NCBI RefSeq assembly: GCF_002982075.1
Contig: NZ_PUEJ01000001.1
Span: forward strand, 558,001 to 622,000
Origin: Labrys okinawensis
Lineage (GTDB): Bacteria; Pseudomonadota; Alphaproteobacteria; Rhizobiales; Labraceae
Length of the DNA stretch: 64,000 nucleotides
Reading direction: 5' to 3'
Under the pieces are notes generated by a model, which saw only the letters and a list, made by a program, of their open reading frames with translations, was not told where the DNA came from and did no database searches. Position numbers and translations under genes: made by a program. The first letter of the stretch is position 1. The number at the start of each line of letters is the position of its first letter. Shown here piece after piece: positions 9,366 through 19,337 of this stretch.

Positions 9366-9495
9366 GAGGCAAGCTTCTTGGGTATGGAGAGAAAAGACGA
9401 AGGCAGCGACGCCGGCGCTATTCGGACGGCATGCCGGCCGGCGGACGGCCTGCCGAGGCAAGACCTTCCTATCCACGATACAAGCAGTAACCGAT

Positions 9496-10353
9496 CTACC
9501 GCTGGGGGGCGGCTTGGTGGCGCTTGTCGGTCCATTCCGGCGGCGCCCCGAATTTTTCTGCGACGACGCCCAGGAGACCTGGCGCCCGGCCGAAGCCGTC
9601 GCAGGCCGGGTATTTCGGCTTGCCGCCCAGCCAAGACCGTATCCGCTGTCCGGATGGCAGCCGGATATCCAACGTGCGTGGCTCCTTTCCGGTAACGAGC
9701 ATGCGAGAGAACTCGCTCCCGAACGTCGTCGCCAAGCCATAGGCATCACCGACTTCGGACATGCGCGGCTTGTTCGAGATCGAGTTGGCGCCGCGGGCCC
9801 AGAGCATCGCGGCGCGCTGGTTGCCCTTGCTGTCGACGGCCTCTGCCTCGACCGCCAGACCACCCAGGCCGAAGGGAAGCCGGGGAACGCTGACCGGCAG
9901 GGCAAAGCCACTGCCCAATGTCACGGCGGTTGCGAGCACCGCCACCGCCCTGTTGGTCGGTACGATGTCGGTGATCACAGTTCGAACCATCAGGTCAGCA
10001 GGAGCGCCCGGTGTAACGACCTGAAACTTGTCGCTCAGGGCGACGCAGATCTCGCGATCAAGCGCATTGGCAACCATCGCCCGATCGCTCTCCGTTTTCA
10101 CCCGCGCGGAGGCCGACTGAGCCAGCGTGGTCGGCACGATGCCGACAGTCTTCACGGAAGCCAAAGCACTGGCATCGACATAATTCCTCGACCTCGACAG
10201 CAGTCCTTTTGGTTCGCTGAGCTTGTCATAGCTCGTCAACGTACCGGCAGATTTGAGAGGAACCGAAGCACATCCGGTGGACAGCACAGGCAGCATCAAA
10301 CAGGCCGTCGTTACCCGTACTTGTATCAGGACATCGCGCAGACAGGCCGTCAT
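9496..10353 (-). CDS. DUF3313-like putative lipoprotein
   Basis: 285 residues from the chosen ATG at 10353. The reading frame extends upstream to 10470, but the downstream start puts a hydrophobic signal directly at the N-terminus, followed by LSTGCASVP, an imperfect lipobox with the cysteine as lipid site. The body (a YDKLSEP..LLSRSRNYVDA segment, then a domain ending in SGQRIRSWLGG) resembles DUF3313 lipoproteins of unknown role. It diverges from a TetR regulator, with two palindromes between them, so it is probably the repressor's target. Function is unknown. Confidence 0.7.
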   Translation of the reverse strand: MTACLRDVLIQVRVTTACLMLPVLSTGCASVPLKSAGTLTSYDKLSEPKGLLSRSRNYVDASALASVKTVGIVPTTLAQSASARVKTESDRAMVANALDREICVALSDKFQVVTPGAPADLMVRTVITDIVPTNRAVAVLATAVTLGSGFALPVSVPRLPFGLGGLAVEAEAVDSKGNQRAAMLWARGANSISNKPRMSEVGDAYGLATTFGSEFSRMLVTGKEPRTLDIRLPSGQRIRSWLGGKPKYPACDGFGRAPGLLGVVAEKFGAPPEWTDKRHQAAPQR

Positions 10354-10475
10354 AGCCGCGTGTGGATCGGTCGCCTTTTCGTCCGCCTTAGCGAATGTCA
10401 CAAGGCCCATGCGGATTCGAAACACGGCCAGCCGCCGTGAAAGAGGAAAACTCGTCACGCCCAGCTCCAAATATA

Positions 10476-10493
10476 AGATACACTGGTGTATCT
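10476..10493. promoter_or_regulatory. Palindromic operator AGATACAC-TG-GTGTATCT
   Basis: A perfect inverted repeat with 8-base arms and a 2-base centre lies between the divergent lipoprotein and TetR genes. Its size and symmetry fit a TetR-dimer site. It sits about 125 bp from the lipoprotein start and 60-80 bp from the TetR start. Confidence 0.6.
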
Positions 10494-10514
10494 AGTTGTG
10501 GCATTATGGTGGAA

Positions 10515-10538
10515 TTAAGATGCGAACATGCATCTTAA
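10515..10538. promoter_or_regulatory. Second palindrome, TTAAGATGC-N6-GCATCTTAA
   Basis: Perfect 9-base arms at 10515-10523 and 10530-10538 flank a 6-base centre. The ATG at 10528 lies inside this palindrome, which argues that the TetR gene really begins at 10555. A repressor bound here would block its own transcript, so this is a likely autoregulatory site. Confidence 0.55.
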
Positions 10539-10554
10539 TCAGACAGGGAACCTC

Positions 10555-11133
10555 ATGCAGCAGCGACGTCGGGGAGCAGATCTCGAACGGGCAATTTTGG
10601 AAGCAGCGTGGTTCGAACTTGTCGAACGCGGCTATGCCGGGCTGACGATGGAGGCCGTGGCCGAAAGGGCCGGCACCAGCCGCCCGGTGCTCGGGCGCCG
10701 CTGGAACGGCAAAGCGCCGCTCGTCGTCGCGGCCATTCGGCAGCAAATGGCGAAAAACCCGATCATCGTACCCGATCGAGGCGATCTACGCACGGAGCTA
10801 CTGGAATTCCTGGACAGGGCCTCGGAACGCACCTCCGCGATCGTCGCCACTTTCTCGCTGCTCTCGAGCGCATATTTCACCGAAACCACTTCCACGCCAA
10901 AGGAGCTGCGCGCTTCGCTCATCAAGGGTGGGCATGGGCAAATGCTTCCAACGATCCTCGAGCGTGCCGTGACGCGCGGCGAGGTCGATCGGGAAAAACT
11001 CGTCCCGCCCCTCGATTCCCTGCTGAGCGATCTTTTCGGGGGGCATATCCTCATGACCTTTTCGGCGCCGCCGCCCACCTTGTGGCAAGCTTGGGTCGAC
11101 AGCGTGTTTCTCCCGCTCGTTCGAGCCAAGTAG
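10555..11133 (+). CDS. TetR/AcrR family transcriptional regulator
   Basis: 192 residues from ATG 10555, which has an AGGGA Shine-Dalgarno sequence 5-9 bases upstream; an in-frame ATG at 10528 falls inside a palindrome and is less likely. The N-terminal helix-turn-helix reads GYAGLTMEAVAERAGTSRPVLGRRW, standard for TetR proteins. The C-terminal ligand domain (EFLDRASERTSAIVA onward) matches the general TetR_C pattern without a recognisable ligand. It probably represses itself and the divergent lipoprotein gene through the two intergenic palindromes. Confidence 0.88.
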   Translation: MQQRRRGADLERAILEAAWFELVERGYAGLTMEAVAERAGTSRPVLGRRWNGKAPLVVAAIRQQMAKNPIIVPDRGDLRTELLEFLDRASERTSAIVATFSLLSSAYFTETTSTPKELRASLIKGGHGQMLPTILERAVTRGEVDREKLVPPLDSLLSDLFGGHILMTFSAPPPTLWQAWVDSVFLPLVRAK

Positions 11134-11305
11134 AGCCGTCGTGCCATCGTTCATACAGCCTCTGGACGGTGCCCGGTGGAATTGAGGCCCCTTCCAACAG
11201 CAAGCGAAAGACAGGCTGTGGAGAAGCAAGGGCCTGTGCCCAGAGGCATGGCGGTCGCTCCCCGCCTTGCCTATGGTGCGCGACTCATCTTCGAACGAGG
11301 AGCGC

Positions 11306-13630
11306 ATGAACGGCAAACAACACGCCACGGGCGCCAGTGCACGCCTGGCCTCGATCATCGCAGCCGAGATCAATGCCAAGCCACAGCAGGTGACGGCAGC
11401 CATCACCCTGCTCGACGAGGGTGCGACGGTGCCCTTCGTGGCCCGTTACCGCAAGGAAGTGACAGGCGGCCTCGATGACACGCAATTGCGCGATCTTGCC
11501 GAGCGCCTGGCCTATCTGCGCGAGCTCGAGGCCCGGCGCGAGACCATCCTCACCTCCATCCATGAGCAGGGCAAGCTCGACGACGATCTCGCGGCCAAGA
11601 TCGCAGCCGCGGCCACCAAGGCGGAGCTGGAAGACATTTACCTGCCCTACAAGCCCAAGCGGCGAACCAAGGCCGAGATCGCCCGCGAACGCGGTCTGGG
11701 ACCGCTTGCCGAAGCGATCCTCGCCGACAGGGCGGCGGTGCCGGCGGAGCTGGCGACGGCCTATCTCGGCGACGAGGTCCCCGACGCCAAGGCGGCCTTG
11801 GAAGGCGCGCGCGACATCCTGGTCGAGCGTTTCAGCGAAAATGCCGAGCTGGTAGGCCGGCTGCGCACCTATATGAAGCAGCATGCCTTCCTGCGCGCCC
11901 GTGTCATCGACGGCAAGCAGGCGGCCGGTGCGAAATTCTCCGATTATTTCGACCATGTCGAGCGCTGGTCGGGCGTGCCCAGCCATCGGGCGCTTGCCAT
12001 GCTGCGCGGCCGCAACGAGGAGGTATTGTCGCTCGACATCGAGGTCGACGCCGACAACGCCTCCGCGGTCAAGCCGGTGGAGCATATGATCGCGCAGGCC
12101 TATGGGATTGCAGGGAGCCTGCCCGGCGACCGCTGGCTGATGGAGGTCGTCGGCTGGGCCTGGCGGGTCAAGCTCTCCCTGCATCTCTATATCGATCTGA
12201 TGGGAGACCTGCGCGAACGGGCCGAAGAGGAGGCGATCCGGGTCTTCGCACGCAACCTCAAGGATCTACTGCTCGCAGCTCCTGCCGGTTCGCGTCCTAC
12301 CATGGGCCTCGATCCCGGCATCCGCACGGGTGTGAAGGTCGCGGTGGTCGATGGCACCGGCAAGCTCCTGGCCACGTCCACCGTCTATCCCTTCCCGCCC
12401 AAGAACGATGCGCGTGGGGCCCAGGCGGAACTCTGCGCGCTCATCCGCCGCCACGGTGTCGAACTGATCGCCATCGGCAACGGCACCGGCAGCCGCGAGA
12501 CGGAAAAGCTGGTGGTCGACATGCTCGCCGCCCTGCCCGCGCCCAAGCCGCTCAAAGTCATCGTCAGCGAGGCGGGCGCTTCGGTCTATTCGGCCTCGGC
12601 AACGGCCGCTACGGAATTTCCCGATCTCGACGTCTCGCTGCGCGGGGCGGTGTCGATCGCTCGGCGGCTGCAGGACCCGCTGGCCGAACTCGTCAAGATC
12701 GAGCCGAAGTCGATCGGCGTCGGGCAATATCAGCACGATGTCGACCAGTATCGGCTGGCGCGCTCGCTGGATGGCGTGGTGGAGGATGCGGTGAACGCGG
12801 TCGGCGTCGACCTCAATACCGCTTCGTCCTCGCTGCTCGCCCGCGTCTCCGGCCTTGGCGCCTCGCTCGCCGAGGGCATCGTGGCGCATCGCAATGCCAA
12901 CGGCCCCTTCGCCAGCCGCAAGGATCTGCTCAAGGTTTCCCGTCTCGGCCCCCGCGCCTTCGAGCAATGTGCCGGCTTCCTGCGCATTCCCAATGGCGCC
13001 GAGCCGCTCGATGCCTCGGCCGTGCATCCCGAAGCCTACGGCGTGGCCAAGAAGATCGTCGCCGCCTGCGGGCGCGACGTGCGCGCGCTGATGGGCGACA
13101 GCGCCGCCCTCAGGAAGCTCGATCCGCAGGCTTTCGTGGACGAACGCTTCGGCCTGCCGACCGTGCGCGACATCATCGCGGAGCTCGACAAGCCCGGCCG
13201 TGATCCTCGGCCCGAATTCAGGACGGCGACCTTCGCCGACGGCATCGACGACATCAAGGACCTCCGGCCCGGCATGCTCCTGGAAGGCACGGTCACCAAC
13301 GTCGCCGCCTTCGGCGCCTTCGTCGACATCGGCGTGCATCAGGATGGCCTAGTCCACGTCTCGCAACTGGCCGACCGCTTCGTGAAGGATGCCCATGAGG
13401 TGGTGAAGGCCGGCGACGTCGTGAAGGTGCGCGTCGTCGAGGTCGACATTCCCCGCAAGCGCATCGCCCTGTCGATGCGGCGGGACACCAACGCCGGGTC
13501 CGAAAAGCCCGCGAGACGTGACGACAAGGCCAGGCCGAACCCGCCTCGCCACAACCAGGCCCGGCCCGACAGGTCGGCCGCGCAGGGCGCCTTCGGAGCG
13601 GCCCTCGCCGAGGCGCTGAAGAAGCGTTGA
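11306..13630 (+). CDS. tex: Tex family transcription accessory protein
   Basis: 774 residues from ATG 11306, preceded by a good GAGGAG site; the frame is open upstream to 11267. The N-terminal Tex helical domain includes [22 protein letters not shown]. Then comes the YqgF/RNase-H-like domain ([21 protein letters not shown]), helix-hairpin-helix repeats ([20 protein letters not shown] and [14 protein letters not shown]) and a C-terminal S1 RNA-binding domain ([20 protein letters not shown]). The tail is basic and disordered. Tex binds nucleic acid and affects transcription and stress resistance. It is a single-gene unit ending against a convergent LysR gene. Confidence 0.95.
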   Translation: MNGKQHATGASARLASIIAAEINAKPQQVTAAITLLDEGATVPFVARYRKEVTGGLDDTQLRDLAERLAYLRELEARRETILTSIHEQGKLDDDLAAKIAAAATKAELEDIYLPYKPKRRTKAEIARERGLGPLAEAILADRAAVPAELATAYLGDEVPDAKAALEGARDILVERFSENAELVGRLRTYMKQHAFLRARVIDGKQAAGAKFSDYFDHVERWSGVPSHRALAMLRGRNEEVLSLDIEVDADNASAVKPVEHMIAQAYGIAGSLPGDRWLMEVVGWAWRVKLSLHLYIDLMGDLRERAEEEAIRVFARNLKDLLLAAPAGSRPTMGLDPGIRTGVKVAVVDGTGKLLATSTVYPFPPKNDARGAQAELCALIRRHGVELIAIGNGTGSRETEKLVVDMLAALPAPKPLKVIVSEAGASVYSASATAATEFPDLDVSLRGAVSIARRLQDPLAELVKIEPKSIGVGQYQHDVDQYRLARSLDGVVEDAVNAVGVDLNTASSSLLARVSGLGASLAEGIVAHRNANGPFASRKDLLKVSRLGPRAFEQCAGFLRIPNGAEPLDASAVHPEAYGVAKKIVAACGRDVRALMGDSAALRKLDPQAFVDERFGLPTVRDIIAELDKPGRDPRPEFRTATFADGIDDIKDLRPGMLLEGTVTNVAAFGAFVDIGVHQDGLVHVSQLADRFVKDAHEVVKAGDVVKVRVVEVDIPRKRIALSMRRDTNAGSEKPARRDDKARPNPPRHNQARPDRSAAQGAFGAALAEALKKR

Positions 13631-13660
13631 AGCATCCGCTTGGCGGGAACGCCGGCGCGC

Positions 13661-13694
13661 TGCCCCTCCGGCTGCTCTCATTCCGAGAGGGGCA
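13661..13694. terminator. Possible terminator shared by tex and the convergent LysR gene
   Basis: TGCCCCTC (13661-13668) pairs with GAGGGGCA (13687-13694) around an 18-base loop, just past the tex stop and across the LysR stop. No clear T-run follows on either strand, so the call is weak. Confidence 0.35.
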
Positions 13695-14583
13695 AGGCTC
13701 GTGGCCGGGCGCCGCCCCGCCCAAGTTCGGTATCGGCGAAGCTCTCGGCGATATAGTCCTCGAGGCGGATGATGGCCTCGCTCGAATTGCCGGCGAGCCG
13801 GTGCAGCCGCAATTCGAGATGGCCGAGCGGCGGGAAGCCGTCGCGCTCGCCGAGCATGCGCACGCCCGACGGGGCCGCGCTCTCCGCCATCACCGTGACG
13901 CCCAGCCCCGCCCGCACGGCGGCGGAAATGCCGTTATAGCTCGAACTCAGATAAGCGATCCGGCAGGGCCTGCCGAGCCCGTTCAGCGTCTGCAGGATGC
14001 GGTGCCTGTAGATGCAGGGCGGCGGTGCCACCACCAGGGGTAACGGGCTCTGGGTATGGCGTTCATGGTCGGCGCTCGTCATCCACACGAGCGGCTCGGT
14101 GAAGATCTGGCGGCCCTCCGTCAGGTCCGGCTCGTCATGTAGCGCGATCACGAGATCGAGCTCGCCATCGGCCTGCAGGCTGAGCAGGTTCTTGCTCAGG
14201 TCGCTCGTCACCTCCAGCATGACATTGGGATGGGACTGGGCGAACTTGCCCAGGAAGTCCGGCAGCAGCGAGGCCGTATATTCGTGGGGAGCGCCCAGCC
14301 GGATGCGCCCGGCGACCTTGGGCTGGCGCATGCTGGCGAGCGCCTCGTCGTTCAGCGCCAGGATACGCCGGGCGAACTGGGCGAGCAGCGTTCCTTCAGG
14401 AGTGAGCTGCAGCTTGTGCGCATCCCGCTGGAAGAGCTGCGCAGCCACGATCTCCTCGAGCCGGCGGACCTGAAGGCTCACTGCCGACTGGCTGCGGCCG
14501 ACCAAGGCGCCGGCGCGGGTGAAGCTGCCGGAATCGATGGCCTTCAGGAAAGTCCGCAGGAGTTCCGTAGGAATATTCTGCAC
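13678..14583 (-). CDS. LysR family regulator divergent from gcvT
   Basis: 301 residues from a GTG at 14583, chosen because the LysR start pattern (VQNIPTELLRTFLKAIDSG) begins there; the open frame runs on to 14865 with a non-LysR-like N-terminus that would cross the gcvT promoter. The helix-turn-helix is FTRAGALVGRSQSAVSLQVRRL. The effector domain follows from about residue 90. It faces gcvT across about 200 bp holding direct repeats, so it most likely controls the glycine cleavage operon, perhaps in response to glycine or a betaine breakdown product. Confidence 0.85.
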   Translation of the reverse strand: MQNIPTELLRTFLKAIDSGSFTRAGALVGRSQSAVSLQVRRLEEIVAAQLFQRDAHKLQLTPEGTLLAQFARRILALNDEALASMRQPKVAGRIRLGAPHEYTASLLPDFLGKFAQSHPNVMLEVTSDLSKNLLSLQADGELDLVIALHDEPDLTEGRQIFTEPLVWMTSADHERHTQSPLPLVVAPPPCIYRHRILQTLNGLGRPCRIAYLSSSYNGISAAVRAGLGVTVMAESAAPSGVRMLGERDGFPPLGHLELRLHRLAGNSSEAIIRLEDYIAESFADTELGRGGARPRALPLSE

Positions 14584-14729
14584 GGTTTCATCATGAGAAA
14601 TTTCAATCCTATCATTTGAACTATGAATTTTTGAAATGTCAAACGATCTGTCATATCCGGCCTGTCCGGAGACGTCGGAACAGCCGCCGGCTCCGGAAGC
14701 CGCGCCGACGCATTGGGGTCCGTATTTTT

Positions 14730-14756
14730 GATATTCGGCCGGTTCGATATTTGGCC
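14730..14756. promoter_or_regulatory. 16-bp-spaced direct repeat upstream of gcvT
   Basis: GATATTCGGCC (14730-14740) is repeated as GATATTTGGCC (14746-14756), one substitution apart and offset 16 bp, ending 23 bp before the gcvT ATG. It could be a regulator site or part of the promoter. No glycine riboswitch core was recognised in this leader. Confidence 0.35.
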
Positions 14757-14779
14757 TAACAAGAACAACCACCGGGGAC

Positions 14780-15943
14780 ATGCCTATGGACGACCGGAAT
14801 GAACTTGGCGGGACTGAACTTGGGAAAACACCGCTGACGGCGCTCAATACGGCGCTCGGCGGCAAGATGGTGGAATTTGCAGGCTACGAAATGCCCGTGC
14901 AGTTTCCCGAGGGCGTGGCCAAGGAGCATCTCCACACCCGCGCCAGGGCGGGGTTGTTCGATGTCGGCCATATGGGCCAGGTCATGCTGCGGGCGAAGTC
15001 CGGACGCTATGACGACGCCGCGCTGGCGCTGGAGCGGCTGGTACCTGTCGATGTGCTCGGGCTGAAGCCGGGGCGCCAGCGTTACGGGCTTTTCACCGAT
15101 GCCGGGGGCGGCATCCTCGACGATCTGATGTTCGCCAACCGTGGCGACCATCTCTTCCTGGTGGTCAACGCGGCCTGCAAGAGCCAGGACATCGCTCATC
15201 TGCGCGCCCATCTGTCCGAAGACTGCGAGATCGAGGAAGTGACGGATCGCGGGCTCATTGCTCTCCAGGGGCCGTCCGCGGAGGCGGCGCTGGCCAAGCT
15301 CGCGCCGCAGGCGGCTGCCCTGGCCTTCATGGATGTGAAGGAGATGGTCATTCTCGGCGTCTCCTGCCTGGTTTCCCGCTCCGGCTATTCGGGCGAGGAT
15401 GGCTATGAAATCTCGGTGCCCTCAGCACAGGCGGAAGAACTGACCAAGGCCCTGCTCGCCGACCCGGACGTGCACCCCATCGGTCTCGGCGCACGCGACA
15501 GCCTTCGGCTTGAAGCCGGGCTCTGCCTCTATGGCAACGACATCGACACCTCGACGACGCCGGTGGCGGCGGCCCTTGAATGGGCTGTGCAGAAGGTGCG
15601 GCGTACCGGCGGGGCCCGCGCGGGGGGCTTTCCGGGAGCCGAAGTGATCCTGCCCGAATTCGAACATGGGGCGTCGCGTCGACGCGTCGGGCTGGCCGCC
15701 GAAGGCCGCGCGCCGATCCGGGCCGGCGCGGAACTCTTCACCGACGAAACGGCGCCGGCGCCGATAGGCCGCGTCACGTCCGGCGGCTTCGGTCCCACCC
15801 TCGGCGCTCCCGTCGCCATGGGCTATGTTCCCACGGCCAGCGCCAAACCGGGCACGCGGCTTTTCGCCGAGGTGCGCGGCAAGCGCCTGCCGGTCGTCAT
15901 CGCCACCCTTCCCTTCATCACCCCGCGCTACAAGCGCAGCTGA
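14780..15943 (+). CDS. gcvT: Glycine cleavage system T protein (aminomethyltransferase)
   Basis: 387 residues. It transfers the methylene group from lipoyl-GcvH to tetrahydrofolate and releases ammonia. The GcvT fold is evident: [25 protein letters not shown] at the N-terminus (with a short extra leader), [13 protein letters not shown], the folate-site region [19 protein letters not shown], and [12 protein letters not shown]. An ATG six bases downstream is an equally possible start; GGGGA lies just upstream. It is first of gcvT-gcvH-gcvP-sdaA. DmdA-type DMSP demethylases share this fold, but the gcvH/gcvP context settles the call. Confidence 0.95.
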   Translation: MPMDDRNELGGTELGKTPLTALNTALGGKMVEFAGYEMPVQFPEGVAKEHLHTRARAGLFDVGHMGQVMLRAKSGRYDDAALALERLVPVDVLGLKPGRQRYGLFTDAGGGILDDLMFANRGDHLFLVVNAACKSQDIAHLRAHLSEDCEIEEVTDRGLIALQGPSAEAALAKLAPQAAALAFMDVKEMVILGVSCLVSRSGYSGEDGYEISVPSAQAEELTKALLADPDVHPIGLGARDSLRLEAGLCLYGNDIDTSTTPVAAALEWAVQKVRRTGGARAGGFPGAEVILPEFEHGASRRRVGLAAEGRAPIRAGAELFTDETAPAPIGRVTSGGFGPTLGAPVAMGYVPTASAKPGTRLFAEVRGKRLPVVIATLPFITPRYKRS

Positions 15944-15953
15944 GAGGCCCACC

Positions 15954-16316
15954 ATGACGAAATTCACCGAAGACCATGAATGGCTCGACATCGCCGACGG
16001 CGTCGCCACGGTCGGCATTACCGGCCATGCCGCCGAGCAGCTCGGCGACCTCGTCTTCGTCGAGCTGCCCGGGGTCGGCAAGCGCCTGTCGAAGGGGGAT
16101 GTCGCGGCAACGGTCGAGTCCGTCAAGGCCGCCTCGGACGTCTATTGCCCGCTCGACGGCGAGATCGTCGAGGTGAACGAGGCCATCGTCAACGACCCGT
16201 CCCTCGTCAATTCCGATCCGCAGGCCGGCGGCTGGTTCTTCCGGCTCAAGCTCGCCAATGCCGGTGACGCGGCGGGCCTGATGGACGAGGCCGCCTACAA
16301 AGCCCATATCGGCTAA
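15954..16316 (+). CDS. gcvH: Glycine cleavage system H protein
   Basis: 120 residues from ATG 15954, ten bases after the gcvT stop. It is the lipoyl carrier that shuttles the aminomethyl group between the P, T and L proteins. The lipoylated lysine is Lys58 in VESVKAAS. The opening TEDHEWL and the DLVFVELP strand are standard for GcvH. The L protein (dihydrolipoyl dehydrogenase) is not in the window and is presumably shared with other complexes. Confidence 0.97.
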   Translation: MTKFTEDHEWLDIADGVATVGITGHAAEQLGDLVFVELPGVGKRLSKGDVAATVESVKAASDVYCPLDGEIVEVNEAIVNDPSLVNSDPQAGGWFFRLKLANAGDAAGLMDEAAYKAHIG

Positions 16317-16417
16317 AGCGTTTTGTGATTTGACGCAATCGTCAAGGAACGCAAAGACACGTCGGAACAAGGAGTTAGAGCAAATAAGCGTTCGGTCTCG
16401 AACGCGCTTTGCTCTGA
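16315..16417 (+). repeat. Dispersed ~100-bp repeat, copy A
   Basis: The gcvH-gcvP gap is filled by a repeat that recurs at 32822-32922 (reverse), 33306-33408 and, diverged, at 40804-40905. It has a 5' AGCGTTTTG..GATT half, a central CGCAAAGACACGTCGGAACAA block, and a 3' hairpin GCGTTCG-GTCT-CGAACGC followed by GCTTTGCTCT. Because it lies inside an operon it is transcribed with gcvHP and may act as an RNA processing or stability element. Confidence 0.85.
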
Positions 16418-16426
16418 GAGGACACG

Positions 16427-19273
16427 ATGTCTCATACCGAAACCACCTACGATCCCTATGATTTTGCCAATCGGCGCCATATCGGTCCCTCCCCGGCCGA
16501 AATGACGGAGATGCTGAAGGCCGTCGGCGCCGATAGCCTCGATGCGCTGATCGACGCCATCGTGCCGGCGGGCATCCGCCAGAAGGCGCCGCTTGCCTGG
16601 GGTCCGGCGCTGTCCGAGCATGGCGTGCTCAACCGCCTGCGCGAAGTCGCCGACAAGAACCGGATGATGATCTCGCTGATCGGCCAGGGCTATTACGGCA
16701 CCGTCACGCCACCAGCGATCCAGCGCAACATCTTCGAGAATCCGGCCTGGTATACCGCCTATACGCCCTACCAGCCCGAGATCAGCCAGGGGCGCCTCGA
16801 GGCCCTGCTGAACTTCCAGACCATGATCTCGGATCTGACCGCCCTCGACGTCGCCAATGCTTCGCTGCTGGACGAGGGCACGGCCGCGGCCGAGGCGATG
16901 GCGCTGTGCCGGCGTTCCGCCAAGTCCAAGGCGAATGCCTTCTTCGTCGACCATCATTGCCATCCCCAGACCATCGCGGTGATCGAGACGCGCGCCGCCG
17001 CGCTCGGCTGGGACGTCGTGGTCGGCGATCCCTTCGCCGATCTCGATCCGGCCGGCGTGTTCGGCGCGATCTTCCAATATCCCGGCACCTATGGCCATGT
17101 GCATGATTTCACCGGCGTGATCGAGGCGCTGCACGACGCCGAGGCGCTGGCCTGCGTCGCCGCCGACCCGCTCGCCTTGACCATCCTCAAGGCGCCGGGG
17201 GAGATGGGCGCCGACATCGCCATCGGCTCGACCCAGCGTTTTGGCGTGCCGATGGGTTATGGCGGCCCGCATGCCGCCTATATGGCGGTGCGCGATGCAC
17301 TCAAGCGCAGCATGCCAGGCCGCATCGTCGGCGTTTCCATCGATGCGCGCGGCAACCGCGCCTATCGCCTGTCGCTGCAGACCCGCGAACAGCATATCCG
17401 CCGCGAGAAGGCGACCTCGAACGTCTGCACCGCCCAGGCGCTGCTGGCGGTGATGGCCTCGATGTATGCGGTGTTCCACGGGCCGACTGGGCTCAGGGCC
17501 ATCGCCGAGCGCGTCCACCGCAAGATGGTACGGCTGGTCAAGGGTTTGGAAAGCCAGGGCTACAAGATCGAACCAGCGACCTTTTTCGACACGGTGACGG
17601 TCGAGGTCGGCGCGGTCCAGGGCGCCATCCTGAAATCGGCAGAGGCCGAGGGCATCAATCTGCGCCGGGTCGGCACCAGCAAGATCGGCATCGCCTATGA
17701 CGAGCGCACCCGCCGCGGCCATACCGAGGCGATCTGGCGCGCCTTCGGCATCGACCGCAAGGACGACGACCTCACGCATGAATACCGGCTTCCTGATGCC
17801 CTGGAGCGGACATCGGCCTATCTGACCCATCCGATCTTCCATTTGAACCGGGCCGAAGCGGAAATGACGCGCTATATGCGCCGTCTCGCCGATCGCGATC
17901 TCGCACTCGACCGCTCGATGATCCCGCTCGGCTCCTGCACGATGAAGCTGAACGCCACCGCCGAGATGGCGGCGTTGAGCTGGCCCGAATTTGCCGACGT
18001 GCATCCTTTCGCACCCGAAAACCAGACCCGGGGCTATGCCGAGGCAATCGCCGATCTCGAGGCCAAGCTCTGCCAGATCACCGGCTATGACGCCTTCTCG
18101 ATGCAGCCCAATTCCGGCGCGCAGGGCGAATATGCCGGCCTTTTGACCATCCAGGCCTATCACCGGGCGCGCGGCGACAGTCATCGCGATGTCTGCCTGA
18201 TCCCGACCTCGGCCCACGGCACCAATCCGGCCTCCGCGCAGATGGCCGGCATGAAGGTGGTGGTGGTCGGCGCGGCTGCCAATGGCGATATCGACCTCGC
18301 CGATTTCCGAGCCAAGGCGGAGGCCCATTCGGCCAATCTCGCGGCCTGCATGATCACTTATCCCTCGACCCATGGCGTGTTCGAGGAGACGGTGCGCGAG
18401 ATCTGCGAGATCACGCATGCCCATGGCGGCCAGGTCTATCTGGACGGCGCCAACATGAATGCCATGGTCGGGCTCGCCCGCCCCGGCGATATCGGCTCCG
18501 ACGTCAGCCATCTCAACCTGCACAAGACCTTCGCCATCCCGCATGGCGGCGGCGGCCCGGGCATGGGGCCGATCGGCGTCAAGGCCCATCTGGCGCCCTA
18601 TCTGCCGACACTGCCGCAGTCTGGCGAGAAGGGCGCGGTGTCCTCGGCGCCCTATGGCTCGGCCTCGATCCTGCTGATCTCCTGGGCCTATTGCCTGATG
18701 ATGGGCGGCGAGGGCCTGACCCAGGCGACCAAGGTGGCCATCCTCAATGCCAACTACATCGCCAGCCGCCTCTCGGCCTCCTATCCGATCCTCTATTCGG
18801 CCAAGGGCCGGGTTGCGCATGAGTGTATCCTCGACACCCGTGTCCTGAAGGACCGCGCCGGCGTGAGCGTCGACGACATCGCCAAGCGGCTGATCGACTG
18901 CGGCTTCCACGCCCCGACCATGAGCTGGCCGGTGGCGGGCACGCTGATGGTGGAGCCGACGGAGAGCGAACCCAAGGCCGAACTCGACCGCTTCATCGCG
19001 GCCATGCTCGGCATCGCGGCGGAAGCCGAGGCGATCGTGGCGGGTGAGCTCGACCCCGAGGACAACCCGCTCAAGCACGCCCCCCACACCGTGGAAGATC
19101 TGGTGGGCGAATGGAACCGCTCCTACAGCCGCGAGATCGCCTGCTACCCGGCCGGCGCCTTCCGGGTCGACAAATACTGGTCGCCGGTCAACCGGGTCGA
19201 CAATGTCTATGGCGACCGCAACCTGGTCTGTTCCTGCCCGCCGCTCGAAAGCTATGTCGAGGCGGCCGAATAA
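16427..19273 (+). CDS. gcvP: Glycine dehydrogenase (decarboxylating), P protein
   Basis: 948 residues, the long single-chain form in which both halves of the P protein are fused. The pyridoxal-phosphate lysine is Lys700 in [17 protein letters not shown]. Other family blocks are [11 protein letters not shown] near the start, [13 protein letters not shown], and [13 protein letters not shown] with HGTNPASA. It decarboxylates glycine and loads the aminomethyl group onto GcvH. It is the third gene of the operon, 110 bp after gcvH with a dispersed repeat between. Confidence 0.97.
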   Translation: MSHTETTYDPYDFANRRHIGPSPAEMTEMLKAVGADSLDALIDAIVPAGIRQKAPLAWGPALSEHGVLNRLREVADKNRMMISLIGQGYYGTVTPPAIQRNIFENPAWYTAYTPYQPEISQGRLEALLNFQTMISDLTALDVANASLLDEGTAAAEAMALCRRSAKSKANAFFVDHHCHPQTIAVIETRAAALGWDVVVGDPFADLDPAGVFGAIFQYPGTYGHVHDFTGVIEALHDAEALACVAADPLALTILKAPGEMGADIAIGSTQRFGVPMGYGGPHAAYMAVRDALKRSMPGRIVGVSIDARGNRAYRLSLQTREQHIRREKATSNVCTAQALLAVMASMYAVFHGPTGLRAIAERVHRKMVRLVKGLESQGYKIEPATFFDTVTVEVGAVQGAILKSAEAEGINLRRVGTSKIGIAYDERTRRGHTEAIWRAFGIDRKDDDLTHEYRLPDALERTSAYLTHPIFHLNRAEAEMTRYMRRLADRDLALDRSMIPLGSCTMKLNATAEMAALSWPEFADVHPFAPENQTRGYAEAIADLEAKLCQITGYDAFSMQPNSGAQGEYAGLLTIQAYHRARGDSHRDVCLIPTSAHGTNPASAQMAGMKVVVVGAAANGDIDLADFRAKAEAHSANLAACMITYPSTHGVFEETVREICEITHAHGGQVYLDGANMNAMVGLARPGDIGSDVSHLNLHKTFAIPHGGGGPGMGPIGVKAHLAPYLPTLPQSGEKGAVSSAPYGSASILLISWAYCLMMGGEGLTQATKVAILNANYIASRLSASYPILYSAKGRVAHECILDTRVLKDRAGVSVDDIAKRLIDCGFHAPTMSWPVAGTLMVEPTESEPKAELDRFIAAMLGIAAEAEAIVAGELDPEDNPLKHAPHTVEDLVGEWNRSYSREIACYPAGAFRVDKYWSPVNRVDNVYGDRNLVCSCPPLESYVEAAE

Positions 19274-19294
19274 GGGCTAATGACCACGCAGGAT

Positions 19295-19319
19295 GCAGGC
19301 GGCCCTCGGGACCGCCTGC
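19295..19319. terminator. Hairpin between gcvP and sdaA
   Basis: GCAGGCGG (19295-19302) pairs with CCGCCTGC (19312-19319) around a 9-base loop. There is no T-run, and sdaA starts 18 bp later, so this is more likely an attenuator or processing stem than a full terminator. Confidence 0.4.
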
Positions 19320-19337
19320 TTGAGTAGAGAGCCAGGC

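Noticed and set aside
14584..14779. Glycine riboswitch upstream of gcvT
   Set aside because: The leader lacks the conserved glycine aptamer core that I would expect; the direct repeats and divergent LysR gene suggest protein control instead.
16313..19087. 924-codon minus-strand open frame
   Set aside because: It is antisense to gcvP, whose motifs and Lys700 are clear; the minus frame lacks any family pattern and is His/Arg/Gly-rich.
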